DNA of 64,000 nucleotides from Candidatus Rokuibacteriota bacterium (GTDB lineage Bacteria > Methylomirabilota > Methylomirabilia > Rokubacteriales > CSP1-6): the NCBI GenBank assembly GCA_003220615.1, contig QHTB01000135.1, positions 57,017-121,016 of the forward strand, in the 5' to 3' direction. Under the pieces are notes generated by a model. That model had not been told where the DNA came from, ran no database searches, and saw only the letters and a program-made list of their open reading frames with translations. The first letter of the stretch is position 1. Each line of letters begins with the position of its first letter. Made by a program: the position numbers and the translations under genes. Shown piece by piece: positions 37,738 to 47,285 of the stretch.

Positions 37738-38475
37738 TTACTCTGAGTACTCGGGGCCATCGTCGGGCTCGGCGGCGCACCACCGGAAGAACACCACCGT
37801 GAAGGCGATCAGGGGGACGATTCCCGCGGGAACCCACATCAGAATTCCGCCCAGGCGCTGATCCTCGAGCGGTGTGGTGCTCGCCGTCGGGTACACGACC
37901 ACCTCGGCCCCGGTGATCATCGCGGCCACGACGGTCATCGGAACGCCGAAGGCGAAGAGGTAGAGGATCTGGGCTGCGTAGGGCAGCGCGGGCACTCGCT
38001 GTGACGGGCTCAGCACCGGCCACCAGGCGATGACTGCGACCGCCAGCATCGTCGCGTGAGCGGCGATGTGCCAGAGCGGTGACTCGATCGTGAGCGCGTA
38101 GGGACCCGGCACGTGCCACGCGACGAGGGCGGTGGCGTACAGCATGAGAGCAGTCACCGGCGTCGTGGCTCTGGCCACGAGCGCGCGCACGGCTCGGCGC
38201 GTGAGCAGGGCGTCGATGAGCTCGGCCGGCATGCCGGCGAGCAGGCACGGGGCGGCGATGAGGATCAGGACGAGGTGTTGCGTCATGTGCGCGCTGACCA
38301 GCGAGCGCTCGGCGAGGTCGTGGAGCGGCCCGTTCAGCGCGGCCGTGAGCGCCAGCAGACCGCCGAGAAACGTGGCCGCCCGGCCGCGTGGCAGAGGCAA
38401 CTGCGCGCGCCGGCAGCCGGCCAGCCAGGCGGCGCCGAGGCCGGCGACGAGCGCAAGCGACTCGGGATGAATCAT
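37738..38475 (-). CDS. ctaG: CtaG-type cytochrome c oxidase assembly protein (caa3 type)
   Basis: This 245-residue inner-membrane protein has about seven helices. SAHMTQHLVLILIAAPCL carries conserved His residues and WHIAAHATMLAVAVIAWWP another. This matches the CtaG_caa3 family that helps copper insertion into oxidases. The ATG overlaps the subunit IV stop as ATGA, placing it at the end of the oxidase operon. Confidence 0.85.
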   Translation of the reverse strand: MIHPESLALVAGLGAAWLAGCRRAQLPLPRGRAATFLGGLLALTAALNGPLHDLAERSLVSAHMTQHLVLILIAAPCLLAGMPAELIDALLTRRAVRALVARATTPVTALMLYATALVAWHVPGPYALTIESPLWHIAAHATMLAVAVIAWWPVLSPSQRVPALPYAAQILYLFAFGVPMTVVAAMITGAEVVVYPTASTTPLEDQRLGGILMWVPAGIVPLIAFTVVFFRWCAAEPDDGPEYSE

Positions 38476-38771
38476 CGGCCGAACACCAGGAACGCGCCCG
38501 TCAGCGTCGCCAGTGCGATGGCGAGGAGGACCGCGATGATCAACGGCCCGAGGAACAGGAGCTTCAGCGGCCGCGGATCGTAGCGCAGGTGCATGAAGAA
38601 GAGCGCGACCAGGGCGAATTTCGCCGTGGCCATCACGATGAGCAGCGGAATCAGGATCGGCGTGAGCCGGCGGATATAGATGACGCCGACCTCGAGCGCC
38701 GTGATGATCGTCAGGAGAATGGCGACCTTCACGTAGGTCGCGACCGATGCCGGCGCCTGATCGTGAGCCAT
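38472..38771 (-). CDS. ctaF: Cytochrome c oxidase subunit IV
   Basis: This 99-residue protein has three membrane helices (AILLTIITALEVGVIYI, LLIVMATAKFALVALFFMHL and a final one). LVALFFMHLRYDPRPL is typical of prokaryotic subunit IV. The ATG at 38771 overlaps the stop of the subunit I-III fusion as TGATG. Confidence 0.88.
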   Translation of the reverse strand: MAHDQAPASVATYVKVAILLTIITALEVGVIYIRRLTPILIPLLIVMATAKFALVALFFMHLRYDPRPLKLLFLGPLIIAVLLAIALATLTGAFLVFGR

Positions 38772-41194
38772 CACGGCACCAGATAGACGAGTGTGAAGAT
38801 GACGATCCAGACGATGTCGACGAAGTGCCAGTAGAGCCCGGCGATCTCGACCTTGACGCTGTCGGCCACGCCGAGCCGGCCGCGCAGGTCGAGGACGAGC
38901 AGCGTCACCAGCCACAGCACGCCGAGGGCGACGTGCGCGCCGTGGAATCCCGTGAGCACGAAGAACGTCGAGCCGAAGAGGTTCTGCTGGAGCGTGAGGC
39001 CCTCGTGCACGAACGACGTGAACTCGTACGCCTGGAAGCCGAGGAAGATCAGGCCGAAGAACGCCGTGCCGGCCAGCCAGAGGCGCGATTGCCTGCGATC
39101 ACCTCGTTGCACGGCGGCCAGCGCCAGCACCATGAGGAGGCTCGACATCAGCAGATCGAAGGTGCTGGCGCTCGTGATCGGAATGTTGAGGATCTCGTGC
39201 GGATGGGGCCCGACGACGCTTCTCCCCTTGTAGGCGATGTAGGTCGCGATCAACGTGCCGAAGAAGAGGCACTCCGAGCCGATGAACGTCCAGATCCCGA
39301 CCTTGCGGTGGTCGATGCCGAGGACTCCCACCTGGTGCTCGTGGGCGGGATTGCGATGGTGCTCTAGCGCGAAGCTGATCGCGGCCCAGAGCGCGAGCAG
39401 GCCGCCCAGGATGACCCAGGCCAGGTGCACGAGTGCCCCCACCGCCGCGACGAAGACGCCGCACGCCAGGACGATCGGCCAGTGCGACGGCGCCGGCAGA
39501 TGGATGCCGTGCTCGGCCACCGGTGGCGCCAGGGGCGTCCGCTGCGGGCCGTGCTTCTCGCGCCAGAACGAATCGCGCCCGTACACCGGGGGAATCGCGT
39601 CGAAGTTGTGGGCGGGTGGCGGTGACGACGTTCGCCATTCGAGCGTTCGCCCATCCCAGGGGTCACCGGGCGCCGTCGCCGGCGTCCGGAGACTCCGGAC
39701 GGCGTTGACCATGAAGAGCAGGATGCCGAGCCCGATGCCGAACGCCCCGACCGAGGAGACGAAGTTCCACAGGTCCCAGCCGGCCCCGGCTCGATAGGTG
39801 TAGATCCGGCGCGGCATGCCGACCGCGCCGAGGTAGTGCTGGGGAAAGAACGTCAGGTTGAAGGCGACGAAGATCAGCCAGAACTGCAGCCGCCCCAGCC
39901 GCTCGTCGAGGAGGCGGCCGGTGATCTTCGGCCACCAATAATAGGCGCCCGCCAGGAGCCCGAAGAGGCTGCCGCCGATCAGCACGTAGTGCAGGTGCGC
40001 CACGACGAAATACGTGTCCGTCTGCTGGAGGTCCACCGGCGGCGACGAGTGCATGATGCCGCTGAGCCCGCCGATCGTGAACGTGGCGATCAGCCCGGCG
40101 GCGAAGTGCAGCGCCGTCGTGCCGTGGATGCGTCCGCCCCACAGCGTGGCCAGCCAGTTGAAGATCTTCACGCCGGTCGGGATCGCGATCAGCATGGTCG
40201 CGATCGCGAAGGCAGAGTCGGCGACGGGGCCCATGCCGGCGGCGAACATGTGGTGACCCCACACGCCGAAGCCGAAGAACCCGATGAGCACGCCGGAGTA
40301 GATGACGACGGGCGCGCCGAACAACGGCTTGCGCGCGAAGGTGGGCAGGACCTCGGAGACGATGCCGAACGCGGGCAGGATCAGGATGTAGACCTCGGGG
40401 TGCCCGAAGGTCCAGAACAGGTGTTGCCACAGATGGAGGTCGCCGCCCTCGGCCACGTCGTAGAAGTGCGTCCCGAAGAAGCGGTCGAACATCAGGAAGA
40501 TGAGCGCGCACGTGATCGGGGGGAAGGCGAGCAGGACGAGGAATTGCACGACCAGGGTCATCCAGGTGAAGAGCGGCATCCGCATGAAGCTCAGACCGGG
40601 CGCCCGAACGTTCAGGATCGTCACGATGAAATTCACGGCGGCGAGGATCGACGACGCGCCCAACACTTGAAGACTGAGCGTCCAGAAATCCACGCCCAGG
40701 TTCGGTGAGTATTCACGCCGGGTGAGGTTGGCGTATGCGAACCAGCCGACGGCGGGCGGGGTGCCGGCCAGGAAGCTCGTGTGCAGCAGGATCCCGCCGG
40801 CCAGGAACATCCAGAAGGAGAGCGCGTTGAGACGCGGGAAGGCGACGTCGCGGGCGCCGATCTGGAGCGGGACCATGTAATTGAAGAACGCGGACCCGAA
40901 CGGCATGATGGCCAGGAACACCATCGTGGTGCCGTGCATCGTGAACAGCTCGTTGTAGGTGTCCGCAGTGACCAGCGTCAGGCCCGGACGCGCGAGCTGC
41001 GCGCGGATGATCAACGCCTCGACGCCCCCGATGAGGAAGAAGACGAAGGCGCTCACGCCGTAGAGAATCCCGATCCGCTTGTGGTCGGTCGTCGTCAGCC
41101 ACGACCCCAGGATCGTCGTCGTGGGGACCGCGAGCCCGGCGTGCGGATGGGCGGATCGAGGTGCGGGGTGGCTGCCGACGTATTCCGGATTCAT
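38771..41194 (-). CDS. Cytochrome c oxidase subunit I-III fusion
   Basis: This is an 807-residue membrane protein. Residues 1 to about 540 are subunit I: heme and copper histidines in MHGTTMVF, HPEVYILILPAFG and HHMFAAGM, and a heme pair in HFVVAHLHYVL-like sequence. The glutamate of GHPEVY marks an A-type proton path. A linker of about 80 residues is followed by subunit III from WTFIGSECLFFGTLIATYIA to GLYWHFVDIVWIVIFTLVYL. Fused I-III chains occur in some caa3 oxidases. It transfers electrons to oxygen and pumps protons. Confidence 0.95.
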   Translation of the reverse strand: MNPEYVGSHPAPRSAHPHAGLAVPTTTILGSWLTTTDHKRIGILYGVSAFVFFLIGGVEALIIRAQLARPGLTLVTADTYNELFTMHGTTMVFLAIMPFGSAFFNYMVPLQIGARDVAFPRLNALSFWMFLAGGILLHTSFLAGTPPAVGWFAYANLTRREYSPNLGVDFWTLSLQVLGASSILAAVNFIVTILNVRAPGLSFMRMPLFTWMTLVVQFLVLLAFPPITCALIFLMFDRFFGTHFYDVAEGGDLHLWQHLFWTFGHPEVYILILPAFGIVSEVLPTFARKPLFGAPVVIYSGVLIGFFGFGVWGHHMFAAGMGPVADSAFAIATMLIAIPTGVKIFNWLATLWGGRIHGTTALHFAAGLIATFTIGGLSGIMHSSPPVDLQQTDTYFVVAHLHYVLIGGSLFGLLAGAYYWWPKITGRLLDERLGRLQFWLIFVAFNLTFFPQHYLGAVGMPRRIYTYRAGAGWDLWNFVSSVGAFGIGLGILLFMVNAVRSLRTPATAPGDPWDGRTLEWRTSSPPPAHNFDAIPPVYGRDSFWREKHGPQRTPLAPPVAEHGIHLPAPSHWPIVLACGVFVAAVGALVHLAWVILGGLLALWAAISFALEHHRNPAHEHQVGVLGIDHRKVGIWTFIGSECLFFGTLIATYIAYKGRSVVGPHPHEILNIPITSASTFDLLMSSLLMVLALAAVQRGDRRQSRLWLAGTAFFGLIFLGFQAYEFTSFVHEGLTLQQNLFGSTFFVLTGFHGAHVALGVLWLVTLLVLDLRGRLGVADSVKVEIAGLYWHFVDIVWIVIFTLVYLVP

Positions 41195-41210
41195 GACCTT
41201 CGACGCGCGT

Positions 41211-42248
41211 CTATTTCAGACTGGTCAGGTAGGTCGCGAGCGCGCGGGCGTCGGCCTCGCCGAGCCCGAGATTCGGCATCTTCACCCCGGGCTTGATCCG
41301 CTCGGGCGCCCGCAGCCACGCGGCGAGATTCTCGGGCGTGTTCGGCAGCAGACCGGCCGCGATGGTGCGGCGGCTCCCGACGTGGGTGAGATCGGGGCCG
41401 ATCACGCCGCCCGACACTCCCTGGATCGTGTGGCAGCCGACGCAGGCGAGCCTCGCGTAGATCGCTTGGCCTTCGGCCGCGGGGCCGGCCGACTCGCCGG
41501 GCGGTGCCTTCTGCGCCTCCACCCAGCGCTCGAATTCCCCAGGCGTCTCCGCGACGAGCCGGATCCGCATGTTCGCGTGGGACGCGCCGCAGAACTCGGC
41601 GCACTGTCCATCGTAGACTCCGGGCGTGTCGACGACGAACCACATCTGGTTGTGGCGCCCCGGCACGACGTCGCGCTTGCCACCGATGGGTGGCACCCAG
41701 AACGAGTGGATCACGTCGGGCCCTTCCAGGTGCAACACGACCGCCTGGCCGATCGGGAGGTGAAGCTCGTTGGCGGTGACGACGCCGAGCGCGGGATAGC
41801 GGAACTCCCACCACCACTGCCAGCCCCGCACTTCGACGTCGAGCGCGCCGGGCGCCGCCCGGCCCTGGGTCCGGAAGATCACCTGGATCGTCGGGATAGC
41901 GATGATCAGCAAGATGAGCGCGGGCGCGATCGTCCAGCCGATCTCGAGCAGTGAGTGACCGCGCGTCTGCGCGGCCGGCGCCGCGCCGGGTCGGTCGCGA
42001 TAGCGAACGAGCACCCACGCGAGCAGGACGAACACCACGACCGCGATGATCGCCGTCGCCCACGTGACGATGGCGTACACGTACAGGATCTCGCGGCCGA
42101 AATCGGAGCGCGGGGCGAGGCTCGACTGGGGGCCGTCCCAAGCGCACCCGCCGGTGAGGAGGGCCACGGCCGCGGTGAGCGCGAAACGACGCGAGCACGC
42201 TCCGGCGTTCACACCGCGGACGTTACCGCCGGCGTTTGACCACTGCAA
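41211..42248 (-). CDS. ctaC: Cytochrome c oxidase subunit II with fused cytochrome c domain
   Basis: This is a 345-residue protein. The N-terminus has a lipoprotein-like signal (LTAAVALLTGGC), two membrane helices, then the CuA domain with CAEFCGASHANM. The C-terminal 90 residues form a c-type cytochrome: CVGCH and the distal Met in KPGVKMPNLG. This makes a caa3-type oxidase. The start may be the ATG at 42248 or a GTG at 42213 that begins the signal peptide directly. It is first in the oxidase operon. Confidence 0.93.
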   Translation of the reverse strand: MQWSNAGGNVRGVNAGACSRRFALTAAVALLTGGCAWDGPQSSLAPRSDFGREILYVYAIVTWATAIIAVVVFVLLAWVLVRYRDRPGAAPAAQTRGHSLLEIGWTIAPALILLIIAIPTIQVIFRTQGRAAPGALDVEVRGWQWWWEFRYPALGVVTANELHLPIGQAVVLHLEGPDVIHSFWVPPIGGKRDVVPGRHNQMWFVVDTPGVYDGQCAEFCGASHANMRIRLVAETPGEFERWVEAQKAPPGESAGPAAEGQAIYARLACVGCHTIQGVSGGVIGPDLTHVGSRRTIAAGLLPNTPENLAAWLRAPERIKPGVKMPNLGLGEADARALATYLTSLK

Positions 42249-42272
42249 CTGCTCGACGACGGACGCCGCGAG

Positions 42273-43514
42273 CTAGGCGCGGGCGAGCGTCAGCAGCGTG
42301 TGCAGGAGGGTGTTGGCGCCCCGCTCGATGGCGTCCCAGTCGCTCATCTCGTCGACGCGATGGCTGCGCCCGCCCTTCGACGGGATGAAGAGCATGCCCA
42401 TGTCGGTGATGGCGGCCAGGTTCTGCGCATCGTGGCCGGCGGCCGAGTACATCCGCTGGCTCGTCAGTCCGAGCGAGCGGCAGGCTGCTTCGATGCTGGC
42501 CTGGACGCGCGGCGCGGCCAGCGCCGGGACGGTGGCCGACATCGGCACGACGTCCACCGCGATCTGGCGCTCGCGGGCGACCGAGTCGGCCAGCCCCCGG
42601 CACTCCTGCCACAGCCGCTCGAGCACCGCGACGTCGGGATCCCGCATCTCGTGCACGAGCTCGGCGCGACCCGGCACGATGTTGGACGCGCCCGGGTGGA
42701 CGTGAACGACCCCGATGTTGGTGACGCTGCGGTTCGTCCCGCGCGTCACGACGTGCTCACGCGCGCGAAGCGCGTAGTCGGCGGCGGCCAGGAACGCGTC
42801 GCGCCGGCGCTCCATGGGCGTCGTGCCGGCGTGGTCGGCCTGGCCACGGAAGACGATGCGGGAGCGCCGGACGCCGACGATCGCCTCCACGACGCCGATC
42901 TGCACCCCCGATTCCTCGAGCCGCGGGCCCTGCTCGATGTGCAGCTCGACGTACGCGGCGACCGAGCCGGCTGGCGCTTTCGCTTCCGGCGCACGACGGG
43001 CGTCGAAGCCAGCACGCGCCATCACGTCGGCCAATCGCTCGCCGTCCACCGCGGCCATGTCGACGACGCTCGCGCCGTCGAGCTTGCCGCAGAATGCGCG
43101 CGACCCGAACAGGCTGCCGTAGCGGCCCTCCTCGTCGGTCCAGGCCGCGACGGCGAGGGGGCGTTGGTGCGCCGTCTTCGTCTCGGCGAGGACTTCGAGG
43201 CATTCGAGACCGGCGATGACGCCGAGCGCGCCATCGAGCATGCCGCCTTCGGGCACCGTATCGATGTGGGATCCAGTCAGAACGGCCGGGCGGTCACTCG
43301 CTAGTGCCGTTGCACCAAGGCTCCCGAACGTGTTTCCGGCGGGATCGACCCAGGTGGCCAGGCCCGCGCCTCGCATCTCGGTGATCAGCCACGCCCGGGC
43401 TTCCTCGTGCTGAGGGCTCCAGGCCGGCCGGGTGACGCCACCGCCCAGTAATCCGCCAAATCGAGAGAGGGCGACCAGACGGCGTTGAAGTCGCGTCAAC
43501 GACACCGAAAGCAT
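42273..43514 (-). CDS. Zn-dependent N-carbamoyl-L-amino-acid hydrolase-like amidase
   Basis: This 413-residue M20/M28-fold amidase is of the hydantoinase/carbamoylase family, which includes allantoate amidohydrolase and beta-ureidopropionase. GSHIDTVPEGGMLDGALGV carries metal His and Asp, WTDEEGRYG the bridging Glu, and HIEQGPRLE the next ligand. SAAGHDAQNLA near the end binds metal or substrate. The match to this family fits the ureide theme of the window, but it is far from the other such genes. There is no ribosome binding site; TATACT ends 9 nt before the ATG. Confidence 0.9.
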   Translation of the reverse strand: MLSVSLTRLQRRLVALSRFGGLLGGGVTRPAWSPQHEEARAWLITEMRGAGLATWVDPAGNTFGSLGATALASDRPAVLTGSHIDTVPEGGMLDGALGVIAGLECLEVLAETKTAHQRPLAVAAWTDEEGRYGSLFGSRAFCGKLDGASVVDMAAVDGERLADVMARAGFDARRAPEAKAPAGSVAAYVELHIEQGPRLEESGVQIGVVEAIVGVRRSRIVFRGQADHAGTTPMERRRDAFLAAADYALRAREHVVTRGTNRSVTNIGVVHVHPGASNIVPGRAELVHEMRDPDVAVLERLWQECRGLADSVARERQIAVDVVPMSATVPALAAPRVQASIEAACRSLGLTSQRMYSAAGHDAQNLAAITDMGMLFIPSKGGRSHRVDEMSDWDAIERGANTLLHTLLTLARA

Positions 43515-43523
43515 GGGGCGCCG

Positions 43524-43563
43524 AGTATAACCCTTGACTAAGTCGGAGAGCGCTCCCTAGAAT
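43524..43563. promoter_or_regulatory. Divergent promoters of the amidase and acyl-CoA dehydrogenase genes
   Basis: For the plus strand TTGACT (43534-43539) and TAGAAT (43558-43563) are 18 bp apart, a strong housekeeping promoter. For the minus strand TATACT (43524-43529) lies 9 nt before the amidase ATG. The plus spacer holds the near-palindrome GGAGAGCGCTCC, and GAATCGCGGTTC follows the -10; either could be an operator. Confidence 0.65.
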
Positions 43564-43607
43564 GAATCGCGGTTCAGTTGGTCTGTCTCACCTTCCAGGA
43601 GGCGATT

Positions 43608-44804
43608 TTGGACTTCTCGCTCACTCCCGAACAGGACGCGTTTCGCGAGCAGGTCCGCGCGTGGCTCAAAGAGAACATTCCGCGTGACTGGTCCCGTCGC
43701 GTCATGGCCAGCGCGGAGGTTCCTCGACCCGAGGCGTATCAGTTTCTTCGCGACTGGCAGCGCACGCTCTACGACGCGGGGTTCGTCGGACTGACGTGGC
43801 CCAAGGAGTACGGCGGGCGTGGCCTCACCTTCATGGAGGAGCTGATCCTCCACGAGGAGATGGCGTTGGCCAAGGCGCCGCAGATCCTGAACATCCTCGG
43901 CGTCGGCATGGCCGGGCCGACGATCATCGCCTACGGGACCGAGGAGCAGAAGAAGCGTTATCCGGCCAAGATCCTCTCCTGCGAAGAGATCTGGTGCCAG
44001 GGGTATTCGGAGCCGAACGCCGGGTCCGATCTCGCGTCGCTCCAGACTCGTGCGGTGAAAGACGGCGAGTACTGGGTGATCAACGGGCAGAAGGTGTGGA
44101 CGTCGCTGGCCCATGTCTCCGATCGCATGATGCTGCTGGCGCGGACTGATCCCGACGCGCCGAGGCACAAGGGCATCACGTACTTCCTGCTCGACATGCG
44201 CTTGCCCGGCGTGACGGTGAAGCCGCTCAAGCAGATCACGGGCGATCCCGAGTTCAACGAAGTCTTCTTCGACAACGTGCGCGTCCACGAGTCCGAGATC
44301 CTCGGCGGCCTCAACAACGGCTGGCAGGTCGGGCTCACCACGCTGATGTACGAGCGCCTGGCGCTGGGATTCGGGCTCCAGGTGCGGCTGCGCATCGCGC
44401 TCGACGGCCTCATCGAGCTGGCTCGGCGCATGGAGAAGGAAGGCCGCGTCCTCACCAAGGACCCCGTGATGCGGCAGAAGATCGCCCAGCTCTGGATCGA
44501 TACCGAGTGCCTCAAGTACCTCGGGGCGCGGGCGATCACCAAGCTCCTCAAGGGCGAGATCCCCGGTCCCGAGGCGTCCACCGGAAAGATGATCTGGGTG
44601 GAGACCCATCAGAAGCTGCAAGAGCTGGCCATGGAGATCGAAGGCCCGTACTCGCAGCTCGTGCGCGGCTCGGACTGGGCGGTCGAAAGCGGGGTCTGGC
44701 AGTACACGTTCCTCCGCTCGCGGGCCAACTCGATCGAGGGCGGTACCACCGAGGTCCAGAAGAACATCATCGGCGAGCGCATTCTCGGCTTACCGAAGGG
44801 CTAG
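43608..44804 (+). CDS. Acyl-CoA dehydrogenase
   Basis: This is a 398-residue FAD flavoprotein. It starts at a TTG (43608) with CCAGGAGG upstream, giving MDFSLTPEQDAFREQVRAWL, the standard N-terminus; the open frame from 43578 would add a non-family stretch. GYSEPNAGSDLASLQT is the FAD/substrate motif. RSRANSIEGGTTEVQKNIIGERILGLP is the usual C-terminal block. It pairs with a second acyl-CoA dehydrogenase 12 bp on, a common arrangement where the two act on the same substrate. Confidence 0.93.
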   Translation: MDFSLTPEQDAFREQVRAWLKENIPRDWSRRVMASAEVPRPEAYQFLRDWQRTLYDAGFVGLTWPKEYGGRGLTFMEELILHEEMALAKAPQILNILGVGMAGPTIIAYGTEEQKKRYPAKILSCEEIWCQGYSEPNAGSDLASLQTRAVKDGEYWVINGQKVWTSLAHVSDRMMLLARTDPDAPRHKGITYFLLDMRLPGVTVKPLKQITGDPEFNEVFFDNVRVHESEILGGLNNGWQVGLTTLMYERLALGFGLQVRLRIALDGLIELARRMEKEGRVLTKDPVMRQKIAQLWIDTECLKYLGARAITKLLKGEIPGPEASTGKMIWVETHQKLQELAMEIEGPYSQLVRGSDWAVESGVWQYTFLRSRANSIEGGTTEVQKNIIGERILGLPKG

Positions 44805-44816
44805 GAGAGCGTTTCC

Positions 44817-45953
44817 ATGGATTTTGGCTTCAGCGAAGAGCAGGAGATGCTCCGTGCCTCGGCGCGGAAGTTCTTCGAGAACGAGTGCACCTCCACGGTC
44901 GTGCGGCAGCGGATGGAGGAGCCGGCGGGCGTCACCGATGACTTCTGGACCAAGCTCGCCGAGCAGGGGTGGCTTGGCCTCGTCTATCCCGAGGAGTTCG
45001 GCGGTGTCGGCCTCGGCTTCGTCGACCTGACCGTGCTCATGGAAGAGATGGGCCGCGTCGTCATGCCCGGTCCGTTCCTCGCGACGCTCCTCGGTGGCCT
45101 GGCCATCCTCGAAGCGGGCTCGGCCGAGCAGAAGAAGCAGTGGCTGCCGCGGCTCGCCGACGGCAAGGCCAAGGCCGCGCTGGCCTGGACCGAGCCGAGC
45201 GCGCGCTGGGACGCCGCTGGCGTCGCCACCACGGCCAAGCCGACGGCCGATGGCTGGCTGCTCTCGGGCACCAAGCTGTTCGTCCTCGATGCCCACATCG
45301 CGGACGTCACCGCGGTCGTCGCGCGCACGGCCGAGAACAAAGCCGGCCAGCCAGGCCTCTCGCTCTTTCTCGTCCCCAAGGGAACCCCCGGCTTCGAGCC
45401 CAAGCTGCTGCCGACGATGGACCAGACGCGCAAGCTCTGCGAGGTGGTCCTGCGCGACGTGCGCCTGCCGGGCTCGGCGCTACTCGGTGCCAAGGATGGC
45501 GCGTCGGCGCCACTCAGCCGCGTGCTCGAGCGCGCGACCGTGGCGCTCTGCGCCGAGATGTGCGGCGGTGCCCAGAAGGTCCTCGAGATGACGACGGAGT
45601 ACGCGAAGATCCGCGTCGCCTTCAACCGTCCGATCGGGTCCTACCAGGGCGTCAAGCATCGCGCCGCCGACATGCTCGTGGACGTGGAGAACGCCAAGTC
45701 GCTGACGTACTACGCGGCCTGGGCCGTCGACGAGAACGTTCCGGATTCGGCGCTGGCGGTCTCGATGGCCAAGGCCTACGCGTCCGACGCGTTCCGCCGC
45801 GTCTCGGCCGCGGGCATCCAGCTCCACGGTGGCATCGGCTTCACGTGGGAGCACGACCTGCATCTCTATTTCAAGCGCGCCAAGTCGTCGGAATTCACGT
45901 TCGGCGACGCCACGCACCACCGGGAGAAGGTCGCCCAGCTGATTAGTTTGTAG
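44817..45953 (+). CDS. Acyl-CoA dehydrogenase, second of a pair
   Basis: This 378-residue protein begins MDFGFSEEQEMLRASARKFF. FAD-contact blocks LAWTEPSARWDA and LHGGIGFTWEHDLHLYFKRA are present, but the first is less canonical than in its neighbour (WTEPSA in place of GYSEPNAG). The two probably form a heteromeric dehydrogenase, as seen for some steroid or aromatic side-chain oxidising pairs. Substrate unknown. Confidence 0.9.
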   Translation: MDFGFSEEQEMLRASARKFFENECTSTVVRQRMEEPAGVTDDFWTKLAEQGWLGLVYPEEFGGVGLGFVDLTVLMEEMGRVVMPGPFLATLLGGLAILEAGSAEQKKQWLPRLADGKAKAALAWTEPSARWDAAGVATTAKPTADGWLLSGTKLFVLDAHIADVTAVVARTAENKAGQPGLSLFLVPKGTPGFEPKLLPTMDQTRKLCEVVLRDVRLPGSALLGAKDGASAPLSRVLERATVALCAEMCGGAQKVLEMTTEYAKIRVAFNRPIGSYQGVKHRAADMLVDVENAKSLTYYAAWAVDENVPDSALAVSMAKAYASDAFRRVSAAGIQLHGGIGFTWEHDLHLYFKRAKSSEFTFGDATHHREKVAQLISL

Positions 45954-45955
45954 TC

Positions 45956-46423
45956 GTGGCGCGACGGACCGAGATCAAGATGTCGGAGGCCGAGCTCGCG
46001 CGCTTCCTCGGCGAGGAACGCGTCGTGACATGCGCCTCCATCGGCCCCAATGGCCGCCCTCATCTGATGCCGCTCTGGTACGTCGTGGACGACGGCGTCG
46101 TCACCGCGTGGACGTACGCGAAGTCGCAGAAGGTCCGCAATCTCGAGCGCAAGCCCCAGGCCACGCTCCAGGTCGAGGCCGGCGATGCCTACGCCGAGCT
46201 GCGCGGCGCGATGCTGGAGTGCGACGTCGAGATCGTTCATGAGCTGGCTCGCGTGACCGCCGCCGGTGCGGCCATCGCCATCAAGTATCTCGGCATTCCG
46301 AACGCCACGCCCGACACGCCGGAAGTGCGCGCGTACGTCGGTCCTCAGGCCGCCAAGCGAGTCCTGCTGCGCTTCCATCCCACTCGCATCGTGTCCTGGG
46401 ACCACCGCAAGCTCAGCCGCTGA
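45956..46423 (+). CDS. Pyridoxamine-5'-phosphate-oxidase-fold (PPOX) protein
   Basis: This 155-residue split-barrel protein reads VVTCASIGPNGRPHLMPLWYVVDDGV and SQKVRNLERKPQATLQVEAGD. Such proteins bind FMN, F420 or heme. The start is a GTG at 45956, 2 bp after the dehydrogenase stop. Probably a flavin- or deazaflavin-dependent reductase in the same operon. Confidence 0.8.
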   Translation: MARRTEIKMSEAELARFLGEERVVTCASIGPNGRPHLMPLWYVVDDGVVTAWTYAKSQKVRNLERKPQATLQVEAGDAYAELRGAMLECDVEIVHELARVTAAGAAIAIKYLGIPNATPDTPEVRAYVGPQAAKRVLLRFHPTRIVSWDHRKLSR

Positions 46424-46450
46424 CCCTCCGGCAGCTGACCGCCCGCGCGG

Positions 46451-46456
46451 TATCAT
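46451..46456 (+). promoter_or_regulatory. -10 hexamer TATCAT, leaderless start
   Basis: TATCAT ends 7 nt before the GTG at 46464, with no ribosome binding site. It supports that GTG as the start of the NUDIX gene and implies a promoter inside the acyl-CoA block. Confidence 0.5.
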
Positions 46457-46463
46457 TCGCTTC

Positions 46464-47285
46464 GTGACTCCCGCCGATCCCAAGCCGGCCGCGTCGGTCC
46501 TCCTCGTGCGCGCAGCGCCGGGCGGCGCGGCCGAGCCGCTCGAGGTCTACATGATCCGCCGCCAGAAGGGGATGAAGTTCCTCGGCGGCTACTATGCGTT
46601 CCCCGGCGGCAAAGTGGACGTCGAGGACGGAGCCGGTGACGCCGCGGCGCGCTGCCATGGGCTCACGTCATCCGAGGCCGAAGCGCTCGTTCCGCGCGCC
46701 GCCGGCGTCCCCTCGCTCGCGTACTGGATGACCTCGGTGCGCGAGCTGCTGGAGGAGACCGGTCTGCTGCTCGCCTGCGATGCCGGTGGGCGCGCCATCG
46801 ACGCCCACGATCCACTCGTGGCGGCGCGGATCGACCGCCTCCGGAAGTCGCTGATGGCGGGCGAGGCTCCGTTCGCCACGCTGCTCACGCGCGAAGCCTG
46901 GTACGCGGATGCGCGCCCGTTGCGGTACCTCTCGCACTTCATCACGCCCACGTCGAGCCCGATCCGGTTCAGCGCGCGCTTCTTCCTCTGTCCGGTTCCC
47001 GTGGATCAGCTCCCGCGCCTCTACACCGAGGAGACGTCGGAGGGCTTCTGGATCGCGCCCGGGATCGGGTATCAGCGCTTCTGCGCGGGCGAGATGGCGA
47101 TGGCCGAGCCGGCCGAGTACGGCCTCGGCTACCTTGCGCAGTTCGATTCCTTCGACGACCTGTGGGCCGCGCACGCCGACGGCGCTCACAAGTTCCACGG
47201 CATCATCGATCGCATCGACACGTTCTGGAAGGAGTTCGACTGGAACGCGGCACCCTGGCGTAATCCGCGCGGCCCTCGCTCATGA
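46464..47285 (+). CDS. NUDIX-like hydrolase
   Basis: This is a 273-residue protein. YYAFPGGKVDVEDG and SVRELLEETGLLL form the NUDIX box with its Glu residues, although about 40 residues are inserted between the two parts. The C-terminus, with FWKEFDWNAAPW, is typical of long NUDT19-like members that cleave CoA esters. The stop overlaps the ligase start as ATGA. A CoA-ester role would suit the neighbourhood. Confidence 0.85.
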   Translation: MTPADPKPAASVLLVRAAPGGAAEPLEVYMIRRQKGMKFLGGYYAFPGGKVDVEDGAGDAAARCHGLTSSEAEALVPRAAGVPSLAYWMTSVRELLEETGLLLACDAGGRAIDAHDPLVAARIDRLRKSLMAGEAPFATLLTREAWYADARPLRYLSHFITPTSSPIRFSARFFLCPVPVDQLPRLYTEETSEGFWIAPGIGYQRFCAGEMAMAEPAEYGLGYLAQFDSFDDLWAAHADGAHKFHGIIDRIDTFWKEFDWNAAPWRNPRGPRS

